Shown here one piece after another: positions 20,745-30,512 of a stretch of 64,000 nucleotides of DNA. Within the stretch, counting starts at the first letter, position 1. Every line of letters starts with the position of its first letter. This stretch comes from Obelidium mucronatum (taxonomy: Eukaryota > Chytridiomycota > Chytridiomycetes > Chytridiales > Chytriomycetaceae), in contig JAIVFH010000090.1 in NCBI GenBank assembly GCA_025765595.1, forward strand, positions 1 to 64,000. The letters are read 5' to 3'. The translations under genes were made by a program, and so were the position numbers. The notes under the pieces are model-generated. The model ran no database searches. It saw only the letters and a program-made list of their open reading frames with translations, and had not been told where the DNA came from.

Positions 20745-21030
20745 CAAGTTCTGGATTACAAATAACAAAAGTTCAAAACAGAAAACAAAGTGAAAATCAA
20801 ACAGAAATTGTGATAGCAAGAGTGATAGCACAATAATATGTGAAATCAAGAATGATATCACAAATGAAACTGAACAGATTGATAAAACTGACAAATGAAA
20901 GATGACAAATTCAAAATAGAAGATTGAAGTAAAGTGTTACTAGCGGGAATCAAACCCGGGTTTCAACCGTGAGATTCACACGTGATGACCAATAAGCTAC
21001 GGAACTATCGAGAAATAACCCTATAAGGCG
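20745..21030 (-). repeat. tRNA-headed SINE-like or LTR-like repeat, copy 2
   Basis: This is homologous to about 5875-6160 throughout. On the minus strand it starts with a tRNA-like head: box A-like TAGCTTATTGG, stem CGTG/CACG around TGAATCT, and box B-like GGGTTTGATTCCC. A T-rich body follows. The left edge lies 11 bp from the pogo element. Confidence 0.6.
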
Positions 21031-21608
21031 GGAAATTCCTTACAGGTAGCGTCAGAGTGACAAACAGCATATGACCCAGAGGGTTTGCCATTGAGTGCCG
21101 GAGGATCCAGCAAGACTGCCAGTGTTGTACATAGCGCGGAGTGTAGGTATCTTGACAGATTCAAGTGGATGCTGCTCAACACGAGACATGTCGTAGTTTG
21201 AGAAACACTCAGAGAGAATGGCACACTTGTCGTTCTTCTCAAAACGTTCCTCAAAGCGCTTGCGGGCTTCAACGAAGTCACGCTGGGCAGTGGAGTTGTC
21301 ACGTGACTGGTCACTATAGACTTTCCAAGCCGCTTCCCAAGCGGTGCGGGCAGCAACATTGGCAGCACCAGCGCCTTGAGCACCCGCCGGAAGCGGGCCT
21401 GGATTTGGAAACACAGCCGCGGGACTGGTTCAACAGGTGGAAGACCGTCGGTGTAACCGTCAGATAAGACAAAGGACAAGCCCTTGGAGCAGGCATAAGG
21501 AGTCAATTTGTCACAGACAAACTGGTCAAAATCCATGAATGTAGAGCCCATGAACTTCTTGGGATGGAGAGCGTCAGTAGCAGCGTGCAAACCGGTAGAC
21601 TGGACCAT
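21021..21608 (-). pseudogene. Truncated gag-like retroelement fragment, frameshifted
   Basis: The start MVQSTGLHAATDALHPKKF is followed by KKFMGSTFMDFDQFVCDKL. At about 21415 the likely coding frame shifts to that of 21414-21052 (WEAAWKVYSDQSRDNSTAQR, RKRFEERFEKNDKCAILSE). The helical sequence, single start and position downstream of an LTR-like region suggest a copia gag N-terminus. There is no zinc knuckle; the sequence ends at the SINE/LTR-like repeat, which truncates it. I cannot assign it to the same family as the other copia gags. Confidence 0.5.
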
Positions 21609-22270
21609 TTGGATTGCTTTTGTGTTGATTTGCGGCGAGCTAATGTAAGCTTTCTGTGGTTAATTGTTTGTCAGGAGACAAGTTGTTGTCTTTTTCCCTG
21701 CCACAGACTCCGCTTTTATAGCGTTTTACTGTTGCTTTAGACTTTTACATGGTCCCATTGAGACCTGTTGAGGTTGAAAACCTCGTATCCCATTTGCCCA
21801 TTGAGGCGGTGCATCAACTTGACATGGCGATTTCCAATTGGGGGAAATTAGTGAAGGGGAAATTTATCGCCGTCTGACGGCGTTAATACTCAATAATAAA
21901 GGTTACATTTACAAAATGTCTTCATCTTTCTACATGTGAGCAGCTGATAAAACCACATGCCGCCAAGGTCCAAAAGCATAACCCATCTCTGGTTAAGGCG
22001 TCCCTTAATCTCGGCAGCGCACGGCCGATGTATTATGGTGTTTTGGTTTGGAAAGCATGCAGGAAAGATGGACTTGGTGCAGCGGTCAAGGCGCTGGCTT
22101 TGACAGCGTTATGCCCCAGGTTCGAATCACGGAAACTCCTTTTATTCTAACAATAAAGATTCGGGTTGAATTATTCAATCCGTACAACTTATAGTTTATT
22201 TCTAATCTCTGTTAAGTAGTGCAAGTGATATTGCATCTTTATGCGTAATACTCAACATTCCCCCGCAATA
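21609..22270 (-). repeat. Copia LTR-like region between two minus-strand fragments
   Basis: Directly after the RNase H stop on the minus strand is a purine run (GCGGGGGAA, 22258-22268) followed by TGTTGAGTATTACGC starting at 22257. This is a standard polypurine-tract/LTR-start arrangement. A related word TTGAGTATTAACGCC occurs near 21885-21900 and may mark the other LTR end. A tRNA-like sequence lies inside (22085-22148). No gene is seen. Confidence 0.55.
22085..22148 (+). other. tRNA-like sequence, probably pseudo-tRNA
   Basis: Box A-like TGGTGCAGCGG and box B GGTTCGAATC are present. A perfect 5-bp anticodon-type stem (CGCTG/CAGCG) surrounds GCTTTGA. Position 33 would be C instead of U, the T-stem has only three of five pairs, and the acceptor stem is mismatched. 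A functional tRNA is therefore doubtful. Confidence 0.3.
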
Positions 22271-23308
22271 TTACTTGGCTGCGTTTCGGGGTGTGGTGGA
22301 AGATTTGACTTCTTGCAACATAGCCAAACTTCGTAACCCAAGATTGAATGTCGCCTCTCGATGTTCAGTAGGCCCAACTGCTTTCGTTAAGAAATCAGCC
22401 CACATTTGTTCGGTCGGAGTGTCCTCAAGGACCACTGTGCCGTTGTTAATGTGGTAGTTTAAGTTCTTATCTTTCACGTCCATATGTTTAATACGTTGAT
22501 GTTGACCTTCCTCATTAGCGATGAGAATACTTGATGTGTTATCTTGTTTAATAACAATATGATCTTGACCAGAAATACCCGAAGATTTCATAAGCTGCAA
22601 TAGCCAGATAATCTCGCGTATGGCTTCAGAGAGTGCAATGAGTTCTGCTTCAGTGGATGACAAAGCAACAGTAGTCTGTTTCCTTGACTGCCACATGATT
22701 GCAGCGCCAGCGAAGAGAATAACAATGCCTGTTCTAGAAGCGCGTCCTTTAGCTTCAGCGAAGCTTGCATCTGTGTAGCAGAATGGTCGTAATGTAGGAT
22801 CATTTAGGAAATACTTTCCCCCGTCAACGCGTAAGATTTCATTACCTGGTTTCTGGTAACAAATTCCCAAATCGCGCGTACCGTTGAGATATAAAAGAAC
22901 GCGTTTCAGCGCTTTCATGTCCCCGTTGGTAGGTTGAGTCTGGTATTGTGAAAGAATGCCAATACTACAAGAAAGATCGGGACGAGTCTTCCCTGCTAAG
23001 TACAGTAAGCACATGACCACAGATCAATATGCTGCGGACTCAGCAACATTAAGAAAACCTAACGTATTGTCATGTTTCCAGTTCCTGGTCATCGGATTTG
23101 GTGCCGTGTCAGTAGAATTTTCTAGTCCCGCAAACGTTAAAATTTGCTTCGTGTAAATTGGTTGACCAATCCACGTAGAATCTTCAAATTGAACAATCTC
23201 CACTTTGAGAAACCATTCAGCAGGTCCCTGCTTACCTTTACCAAAGCGTTGGTTCAGCTTCATTAATTGAAATTCAGCTTGATACGAATAAACTCTATAC
23301 TTGCCCAT
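22271..23308 (-). pseudogene. Copia RT C-terminal part and RNase H, minus strand, frameshifted
   Basis: Frame 23308-23024 has GPAEWFLKVEIVQFEDSTW and YTKQILTFAGLENS, typical of the copia RT thumb region. Frame 23020-22271 continues with YLAGKTRPDLSCSIGILSQY, then RNase H: YTDASFAEAKGRASRTG, STEAELIALSEA, IKQDNTSSILIANEEGQHQR and a C-terminal HHIN-type end. The RNase H active-site acidic residues (D in YTDAS, E in STEAE, D in KQDNTS) are present. The two frames are offset near 23022. The catalytic palm of RT is missing upstream, where unrelated spliced coding sequence abuts it. Confidence 0.8.
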
Positions 23309-23750
23309 AGCAGATCGCGTCGCCTGTTGGAGGTATTCAAGTTTGTCATTGAAATTGGTATGGTTGTCCGAAACCCAAACAGAGTCATACTAAAACAAGA
23401 ACAAGAAAATTGAGTTTACGACAGCAACTCAGAAAAGACTCACGTTTAGGGGCAACATGCTTGCGATAGGCTCCGGTCCTTCAATATCTGGCTCTTGGGA
23501 AATCACCCGACTTGCATCTGCAGGATTGGTCGTGTCAAACCCCACAGATACGTCTATTTTAAGTTCCATCATCAGCAGAGCTCGCACATCAACTAATTAA
23601 AACATCTCATTTTCACCCATAAACGTACGTGGGTGGTCTTGTGGCAAAGTTTCCAACAAAGATGCCTTGCAAACTCGAAACAAGGCTTTCACTGTCGGAT
23701 GGTCTGGTCAGAGCTAGGGCCATGGCGTCAAAATCGATGCGATTTTCCAT
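23309..23750 (-). pseudogene. Fragments of a spliced gene abutting the copia RT
   Basis: On the minus strand, ATG at 23750 opens MENRIDFDAMALALTRPSDS, reading to about 23630. A second coding patch (ELKIDVSVGFDTTNPADASR to SMLPLN) leads to a well-formed intron (GTGAGT near 23441, TTTTAG near 23391) and then YDSVWVSDNHTNFNDKLEYL. This runs in frame into the copia RT remnant. I could not join the first and second patches in phase, so the gene looks broken. It may be a host gene disrupted by the element or an unusual element 5' region. The piggyBac-type MITE begins only 33 bp upstream of the ATG. Confidence 0.35.
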
Positions 23751-23782
23751 TTGATGAGTCAAGGTTGATGTTTTTATGTTAA

Positions 23783-24448
23783 CCCCTTAATTCCCACCCC
23801 CTGAAAATTTTTTCTGGTCGTTCGGGAACCTTTTAAAAGGTAGTAATAATAAAAAAACTCTGTCAACACCACTGTCACCACAAATGGCCATTTACAGAAG
23901 AAGAGACAGATGAACAGAACCAATAAATTCAGTTTATTTCCTGTTTCAAACTGTTATTCATTGTTTCATTGACTACTCCTTGTATCCAGTCTTTTGCCCA
24001 TCAGGGAAACAAATGCGAATTTGATCGAAGACACAACATGGCAACTGCTGTCTTTCGCGATATCCAAGCATAGAGGCTGCCTTTTTGGAGGCACGGAAAC
24101 GTTTTTGGGGTCTGTCAATGGCTTGTCCGACTTGTCATCAAGTGCTCCAAGGAAAGCCAGCCATGGGCCATACTGAGTCAAACATAAGTTCGTTTTGTCA
24201 AGGCATGGACAACGAGTGTTTGAAGAACCGTCTGCAAGCATTTTCGAGAGACTTTTGGGCGGGCCTGTTTCCCGCCTGATCAGTCAAGAATGGCCCATCC
24301 AAACCAAAAATGGCCAACGGAAATGGAATAAGACAGGTCTATTTGCCTCAGGACCAAAAGCTCTGAGCGTGCAGAAGCGGTGCTGGAAAGTGCATGAAAA
24401 AGGTATTTTTTTTTACTACCTTTTAAAAGGTTCCCGGGAACCAAGGGG
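23783..24448. mobile_element. PiggyBac-type MITE with TTAA target duplication
   Basis: TTAA at 23779-23782 and 24449-24452 flank inverted ends CCCCTT...AAGGGG. Inside each end is a mirrored block, GGGAACCTTTTAAAAGGTAGTA, itself containing the palindrome CCTTTTAAAAGG. The element is 666 bp. Its interior has one 91-codon minus-strand frame (24241-23966) without transposase motifs, so it is non-autonomous. TTAA duplication and C-rich termini are diagnostic of the piggyBac superfamily. Confidence 0.8.
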
Positions 24449-24452
24449 TTAA

Positions 24453-25094
24453 ATTTGATAAATAAATAATATGTTTGACAAAATGCAAAAAAGTCAGATC
24501 ACATAGTTGCGTGTCTGTTTGGAGGTAATTGAGAAACTTCTCATTCTCCCGATCGGAAACAAGCCATGGGGTTTTGGACGGGAATATAATTTCTTTCAAA
24601 ATATGTCTTCCATCTAGGGATCTGCCTTATACGTGTATAATAGATTTCGTTATACAAATTATACCGGTATAGTGTTAATTATACGGTATAGTGTACGTAT
24701 AGTGAAGAATTATGTTTTATTCAGTCGTATCAGTCCCTGATCTCACCAGCAGATGCATTGAAATCATCTGAAGAAGCGCATTTCACAATGCGGTTACTTC
24801 CAGTGCCTTGTATGATGTTGTGGCGTAATTGTTAGCTGAATTTGCTGAATCGTAACAACACTAGCCTTGTTGGATGACGTGGTTATGTACGTCACTTGCG
24901 TCTGGGGTACAGTTTCTTCGCATTTTTTGTTCATATAAAAAAAATTTCTCCTTTTTCTGTCTTCTATCCAAACAAATCCAAACTCAGTCCCAACCCTCGT
25001 CCTCCACTATACAGGTATAATGGATTTCATTATACAAATTATACGCGTATATTATACGTATATTAACTATACGCGTATAAGTATAGGGCGAACC
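24453..25094. repeat. AT-rich intergenic region with two arrays of TATAC/GTATA palindromes
   Basis: No gene is seen. Two related blocks, about 24626-24710 and 25006-25086, share ATTTC-TTATACAAATTATAC and are full of short palindromes (TATACGCGTATA, ATACCGGTAT, ATACGTAT). The second block lies immediately upstream of the orphan gene at 25184 and could be part of its promoter or a repeat terminus. Confidence 0.5.
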
Positions 25095-25125
25095 GGCAGT
25101 GGGATGGAAGTTCCATCCCACTGCC
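25095..25125. other. Perfect 15-bp inverted repeat with 1-nt centre
   Basis: GGCAGTGGGATGGAA (25095-25109) and its exact reverse complement TTCCATCCCACTGCC (25111-25125) flank a single G. It lies 58 bp upstream of the likely start of the orphan gene at 25184, so it could act as a hairpin in the 5' leader or as a dimeric protein-binding site. Confidence 0.85.
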
Positions 25126-25183
25126 AAAAAGAAAACGCGTCCATCCGGCGGCTGAAATCTCGGCCTCCAGTGAGGAGCTTCAC

Positions 25184-25884
25184 ATGGAGAAGCGGAATTG
25201 CCAAATTCCGCAGCCATTCACGCGTAAACCAAGCTCAGTGGTGAGACTGCCAGCGACACTTGTCGCCTGCACGTCAAAAATTGACGGACCGGGCTATCGC
25301 GAGAGGTACTTATCTTCTTTAAATTGAGTGTCGCTTCTTAAACTTATTGCAGGCTCCTTGCTGAGGTAGCCAGCCTAATAAGACGAGTGGGGCCGTCTCC
25401 AGGTTGTCTGCCAACGGGTGCGTATGTTCGGCGCCTCGATTTGGCGGCATTTTTGGATAGGCACCACTATGATGGCGGTCCAACGTGCAAGGTGAGCCTC
25501 TTTGAACTGTCAACTTGTGTGATTAAAAATAATACCAATGCTACTGTAGGGCGCGTTTCACAGCCGAAAATTTGAGGCTAGTTTGGATACCGCAGATTTC
25601 TTGCGCTGCCATTCCGCGATTTATCCAAACGCGTTTCCAATTTTTCGGTTTGTGGACGACCCACACGTGTGCTATTCTGTGCCATTAGGTAAAAAGCTGA
25701 TTTTAGAGTGCTCCTATCTTATTGGCAGTTATTGTTTATTTTTTCGACAGCTCAATACGCGCTTACAAAGTTGACGAACTGGTTCGTCATCTTGAACATA
25801 GTGAACAACATTCCTGCAACTGCCGTCGAAGGAACATCGTGTGTTGCCATTGGGTCAACCGACGCAGTTGTTGTGCTTGCTTGA
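25184..25884 (+). CDS. Orphan four-exon gene, unknown function
   Basis: Assembled from splice sites: exons 25184-25305, 25353-25491, 25550-25688 and 25751-25884, with introns of 47, 58 and 62 bp. All junctions keep frame, giving about 177 residues ending ...STDAVVVLA. The frame is open upstream to about 25095 without an ATG, including a basic PKRKRVHP patch at 25123, so the start could be earlier through a further exon. I see mixed hydrophobic and basic sequence, scattered cysteines (FLRCHSAIY, DDPHVCYSVPL) and no recognisable domain. It lies 68 bp upstream of the ankyrin gene on the same strand. The compatible phases of three consecutive introns support a real gene despite the absence of a long single open frame. 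Confidence 0.55.
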
Positions 25885-25952
25885 GAACAAAAGGTTTCGG
25901 TTTTCTTCTTGCTGTATTTGCATGGATATGTGGTAAAAATAAAAACCAAGCA

Positions 25953-27146
25953 ATGGATAACCAACCAACAACGTTCGCCTGTATTCCAGCAGAAGTAGTC
26001 GAAGGCATCCTTGTCCTTCTTCCTATCGACATCAACCTTGTCGCAACAGCCCTCGCATCGAAACAAATGCTTGCTCCCTTCCTCTTAACAAACACGTCCT
26101 TTGCTCGCCGCCATTTGACCCAACAGGCAGTCCAATCAAACTCTTTCTGGGAATTCCTCAACGATTCAAACATCAAATTCAACGGCTGGGTTTCCTTCCC
26201 ATTCACATACCAAACAGTCCTGTACCAGGCCATCCTTACCGCAGACCCACTTCCAACAAACTACCTCGGAACAGTAAAAACCACTGGAAAAGACCCAACA
26301 ATCAACGTCCTCCACCCTCGCAGGTACGCCCTCCCGCCCGCTTTGGCACTCAAAATCATGACCCGCTTGGTCAACGACCCCTTTTTCAAGTTCGATGTTT
26401 CCTGCCAAACAAATAGACCTTTCCGGTGGGCTGCGTACCAGAACCAAGTCGAGGTCGTGGACTTTTTGCTTCGCGTCCCAGGCGTCGATCCTGCCGTCCT
26501 CAACAACCAAGTCATTGGCAAGGTGGCGGAGTATGGATTCAAGGAGATGGTGGAGCGGTTGCTGATGGATCCACGCGTGGACCCGACTGCAGATGGGAAT
26601 TACGCGATTCAAATCGCGTCAGAGGATGGCCATGTTGAGGTTGTTAGAGTCCTGTTGGAGGATGGGAGGGCTGATCCCGCGGCGGATATGAATTATGCTG
26701 TTTCTTTTGCGGCAGAGAAGGGAAGACTTGAGGTTGTGAAATTGTTATTGATGGATCCTCGTGTGGATCCGTCGGACAATGCTGAATACAGCCTCATGAA
26801 CGCGATTCGCCATGGCCATTTGGAAGTAGTCAAGCTACTTTTGGGTGATTCTCAGGTTGATCCCTCTGCGGGGGATGGGATGGCCTTGTCTTTAGCCATA
26901 CAGGGCTATTGGATTGATATTGTTGCCTTGTTGCTTTCGCATCCACTTGTGGATCCAACTGCAAACGATAATCACGCTTTTAGAATCGCAATGTCTCTTG
27001 GCTTAGATGATGTTCTGAAGCTGCTCTTTAGCGATGGGAGAATTCAGCTTTGCAATGTGGGAACGCCTGCAGTTCTCCAATGTATTCAAGACGAGTACAA
27101 AAGATTTCAGAAAATTCAAGGTATGAACGAAAAAACTGGGCGGTAA
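25953..27146 (+). CDS. Ankyrin-repeat protein with F-box-like N-terminus
   Basis: The ATG at 25953 gives 397 residues in one exon; the open frame upstream overlaps the last exon of the neighbouring gene, so it is not used as start. Residues 1-60 (IPAEVVEGILVLLPIDINLVATALASKQM) look like an F-box. From about residue 150 there are seven degenerate ankyrin-like units of about 35 residues with the recurring pattern GHxEVVxxLLxDxRVDPxxxxNYA. The variant VDP at the turn is regular here. F-box/ankyrin combinations usually serve as substrate adaptors for SCF ubiquitin ligases; that role is inferred. No membrane segment or signal peptide is seen. Confidence 0.8.
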   Translation: MDNQPTTFACIPAEVVEGILVLLPIDINLVATALASKQMLAPFLLTNTSFARRHLTQQAVQSNSFWEFLNDSNIKFNGWVSFPFTYQTVLYQAILTADPLPTNYLGTVKTTGKDPTINVLHPRRYALPPALALKIMTRLVNDPFFKFDVSCQTNRPFRWAAYQNQVEVVDFLLRVPGVDPAVLNNQVIGKVAEYGFKEMVERLLMDPRVDPTADGNYAIQIASEDGHVEVVRVLLEDGRADPAADMNYAVSFAAEKGRLEVVKLLLMDPRVDPSDNAEYSLMNAIRHGHLEVVKLLLGDSQVDPSAGDGMALSLAIQGYWIDIVALLLSHPLVDPTANDNHAFRIAMSLGLDDVLKLLFSDGRIQLCNVGTPAVLQCIQDEYKRFQKIQGMNEKTGR

Positions 27147-27261
27147 ATCATCCGTTGAATTCAACTTTCCAAAAAAAATAAGTCACTGTAAAATAAACCC
27201 TCCAAACTGCACAGCTAATAATTCATCTTTCTTTTTTTTGCGTTTTGTGTGTGTTTTTTTT

Positions 27262-30230
27262 TCAGGCAATCAGAACCTTGAACTTTTCCAAATCCTCCAC
27301 AATCCTTCTCGCTCTTTCCACCAACTTGACATGCGGCGCTTCTTCCTTGGCATCAAATCCATGCTCCTTCCACTCCGCGTCCAGCACCTGTCCACCAATA
27401 TCCACAAACATCATGCTTGTAGCTTTGATTTCTTCAAACCACGCTTCCAAATCGGATCTGCTGAATTGCTTATAGTCCGTATGACGGGCCTTCAGTTCAG
27501 ATTCACAGACGCTGAGGACAGCGTCGCTTTCTGAAATATGGTTTCGGTATGTTTCAGAGTAAATCACTGGCTTTTTTGGAGCTGCAGTTGATGTTGTTGC
27601 TGCTGTTTTCGGGGACGCGGGCGCGACGGACGAAGAAGATGGGGTTGCGGCTGCAGGCGAAGCAGCGGCAGTGCTGGTAGTTGTTGTAGTTGTAACAGTT
27701 TGGAGCGCAGTACTGGTAGGGGCCGCAACTTCACGAGTAGTTACACTAGATGGAGCAGCAGCTGCAGTGGAAATGCTGGCCGTGGCAGTTGAAACAGCGT
27801 TCACAAATTCGTTCAACTTTTCTGCAGAGGGAGCAACGGCAGATTGTACCCAATCCATGAGTGGAGTGTTTGTTGTTGTAGCCGACGTGACAGTTGTCGT
27901 CGATTTCACTGTTCTTTCAGCTGTCGTCGGGGTAGTTGCGCTGGTTTGTTCCGAAGCTTTCACAGAACCGACTTCAGCGGCTGCAGAAGCAACAGCAGGC
28001 GTCACAGCGGGCGTCACAGATTTTGCTGAAGAAGGCATGGGTGCAACTGAAGGAGGTTGGGGTGCATCTTTCTTGACAGCGGGAATTGTAATCGAACCAC
28101 GTTTTCTTGCAACGAGATCCATACCAGCTTGCATTTCCTTGATTGTGGCCAGCATTTGGCTCTTTGTGATTTTCTTGTCGGATCCTGTGTCAGATGGCGA
28201 AGGCGATGCGGAATGGGCGTGGTGCGTGGATGAAACAGTTGGGGTCAAATAATGTGCCGTAAAAGAACGCGTCTTGGGTTTCTCCTTTTCGACAGGGGTC
28301 GAACTTGCGGAAGACGGCGGAGTCACGTTTTCGACTGTTCTTGTGCTGCTAGTGGTTGTTGTTGTAGTAGTGGCCACGTTTGAATTGATTTCGTTTGGAG
28401 TCGCAATTGGGGTCTTTGCAATAGGTGTTTCATCGTCGCTGGATTCTTCATAGTCTGAAAACAAGACTCCTGGACCGGAAGGCTTGAACTTTGAAACCAA
28501 AGCACGCTTCTTTTGCTTTGGTGTCAATGGAGCTGCTGTAGCTTCCTTTGAGGAGCTCGCATCAACTACTATACTCGTTTCAGCAATCGTTGCAGTAGCG
28601 GCTGGTGGAGGTGTCGCAACGTGAACTACTGGCGCAGCCTTGAACGCGTCGACAAGAGGCGTCAATGCCGAGGCGGCTTTTTCCAAGAAATTGAATTCCG
28701 TTGTATTGGCACTAGTCGTGGCCACAACCTCTTTGGACTTTGGTGGTTCAGTTGTAGCAACAGTTGGATTCACATCAACAGCACCGCTAGCCGCAGGAGC
28801 CACCGTCGCAACTACTGCAGTTTCCTCCTTATTTTCAGTAGTAGTTTCTACGACTTTGACAACGGGGGCAGTTGAAGTCACAACTTCTTCAGGAACGTTG
28901 GCATCATCTTCCACAACTTCCACATTCTTTTCAACAACAACTTCCTGTTCGCCCTTGTCGTTTGTAATTGTTTTTGTAGTTGTAGTAGTGACAATTGTTT
29001 TGAAGTGATCGCTTGCACTTGGTTTCTTTTGAATGAGAGAGCTGCGGCGCGGAGCAATTGCATGTTTTGATGATCTTCGCTCGTTGAATCCACGGGCCAG
29101 GTCGCGTACGCTGGGTGTTGGGGAGCTATCAACGACTGAAGGAGCTGAAGGTGAATCTGAGGGTTCTTTAAGCGGGACAACCTCGAATTCCGATGAAGTA
29201 GTTGTGGTTGTAATCGTTGACTCTTGCACGACGCTTTCTGGAACATTCTTGACGACTTCAGCAAAAGATCGCTTCTTGTTCAACCACACATTGGTGGTGC
29301 TAGTAATGGACGTATCGGAAGCAGCAGCTGCTGGTGCAACCACAACAATGTCTCTGGCCTTTTCATCAATGACTTCAGGAGTAGAAACAAGAGCTGTCTC
29401 GGTAAAGATTTCTTCAAAGGTCTTTTGGGTGGTAGGGGTGGATGGAGGGGCCTTTGGAGACGATGGCTTTGTAAAGATTGGAGATTCGTCTACTTTTTCA
29501 AGCGTCTTTTCAACCGTTGGCGCCTTGTTGACAGCGCCAAAGACGTCCCAGAAGGACTTGAGACCGAGAATCGACGGGGCTTGTTTCTCGACGTGATCGA
29601 GCAGCGGGGCATCCTTGGGCGGCGGAGTTTGCTCGAACGAGAAGGAGTCGTCGCTGCTGATGTTTTTGGTTGTCGAAGCCGAAGTTGAAGTTGACGTTGA
29701 AGAAGTTGACAGCGTCCGGAACGCATTCAGCAGCCGCTCGACGGCGCGCGGGTCTGCGGCGGCGGCCACGTCCTTCGGCAGCGGCGGGTTGAGGCCCAGG
29801 CCGGCGGCCAGCCGCAGCGCGCGCTCGCACGTGCTCAGCCACTGCGCCGGGTCGCTCGAGTACACAATCTTCAGGTGGCGCAGCGCGCGCAGGTACGCGC
29901 CGGCGTCTGCGGCGGCGGCGGCGGCGCGCGGGTGCGGCGCGGAGAGCCACGCGTGCATGGCGTGCATGTCGCCGACGAGGCTGGCGTCGACGCGGTGCAC
30001 GAGACACAGCAGCCCGACGCCGTTCTGCCAGCTGCGTTTGGTCGCCGGTTAGACGCCCCGTCGAACCCCTCTTCGGGCGCTTACCTGCGCGAGTAGTCCG
30101 TGGGCTTGGCGACAAGTCCTGCTGCCGTGTATTCCGCAAGCGCCTGCTGCGCCCATTCGAGCGCAGTCAGGTTATCCTGATCAAGAACAACTGCCGACGT
30201 CGTGGTCGTGGTCGTGGTGATGGTGGTCAT
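27262..30230 (-). CDS. Calponin-homology-domain protein with long Ser/Thr-rich linker
   Basis: Two exons, 30230-30085 and 30031-27262, with a 53-bp intron, give about 971 residues. The start is the ATG at 30230, since the open frame upstream lacks support. Residues 15-145 form a CH domain: ALEWAQQALAEY, the signature SWQNGVGLLCLVHRVD created by the splice, then ALRLAAGLGLNPPLPKDV. CH domains bind actin or act in signalling. A low-complexity Thr/Ser/Ala/Val region of about 700 residues follows, then a helical C-terminus (about 870-971, ESDAVLSVCESELKARHTDY, ending EDLEKFKVLIA) that I cannot name. Single CH plus C-terminal helices recalls cytoskeletal adaptors. The 5' exon and CH domain are markedly GC-rich compared with the rest. 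Confidence 0.8.
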
Positions 30231-30512
30231 TTTTGTGATGAATTTTTTCGGAATTTTTCCCACTTCTGAAACCACAATCTGAAACACACACTGAAACGGG
30301 TTTTATCACACCAATTTCTTCATTAAAATGCTTGGTATGAGAGTGAATTCTAACTTTTGCTCCAGAACACAATCCAGTTTTTGTTACCAAATACTTTTTT
30401 GTGGTCATTGGAATCTCGAATACTTATGTCTTACGTGTTATTGGTATCAACTCAAAAATAAAAATAAAATAAATATAAGAGGTGCAAAAAGGCATGGGAA
30501 ATTCAACCAACT

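Noticed and set aside
23966..24241. Cys-containing frame inside the MITE as piggyBac transposase
   Set aside because: No DDD motifs and only 91 codons; the cysteine pattern is too weak for the C-terminal zinc finger.
27671..29688. Plus-strand frames of 100-190 codons opposite the CH-domain gene
   Set aside because: They mirror the Thr/Ser/Val-rich linker codons of the minus-strand gene and have no own features.
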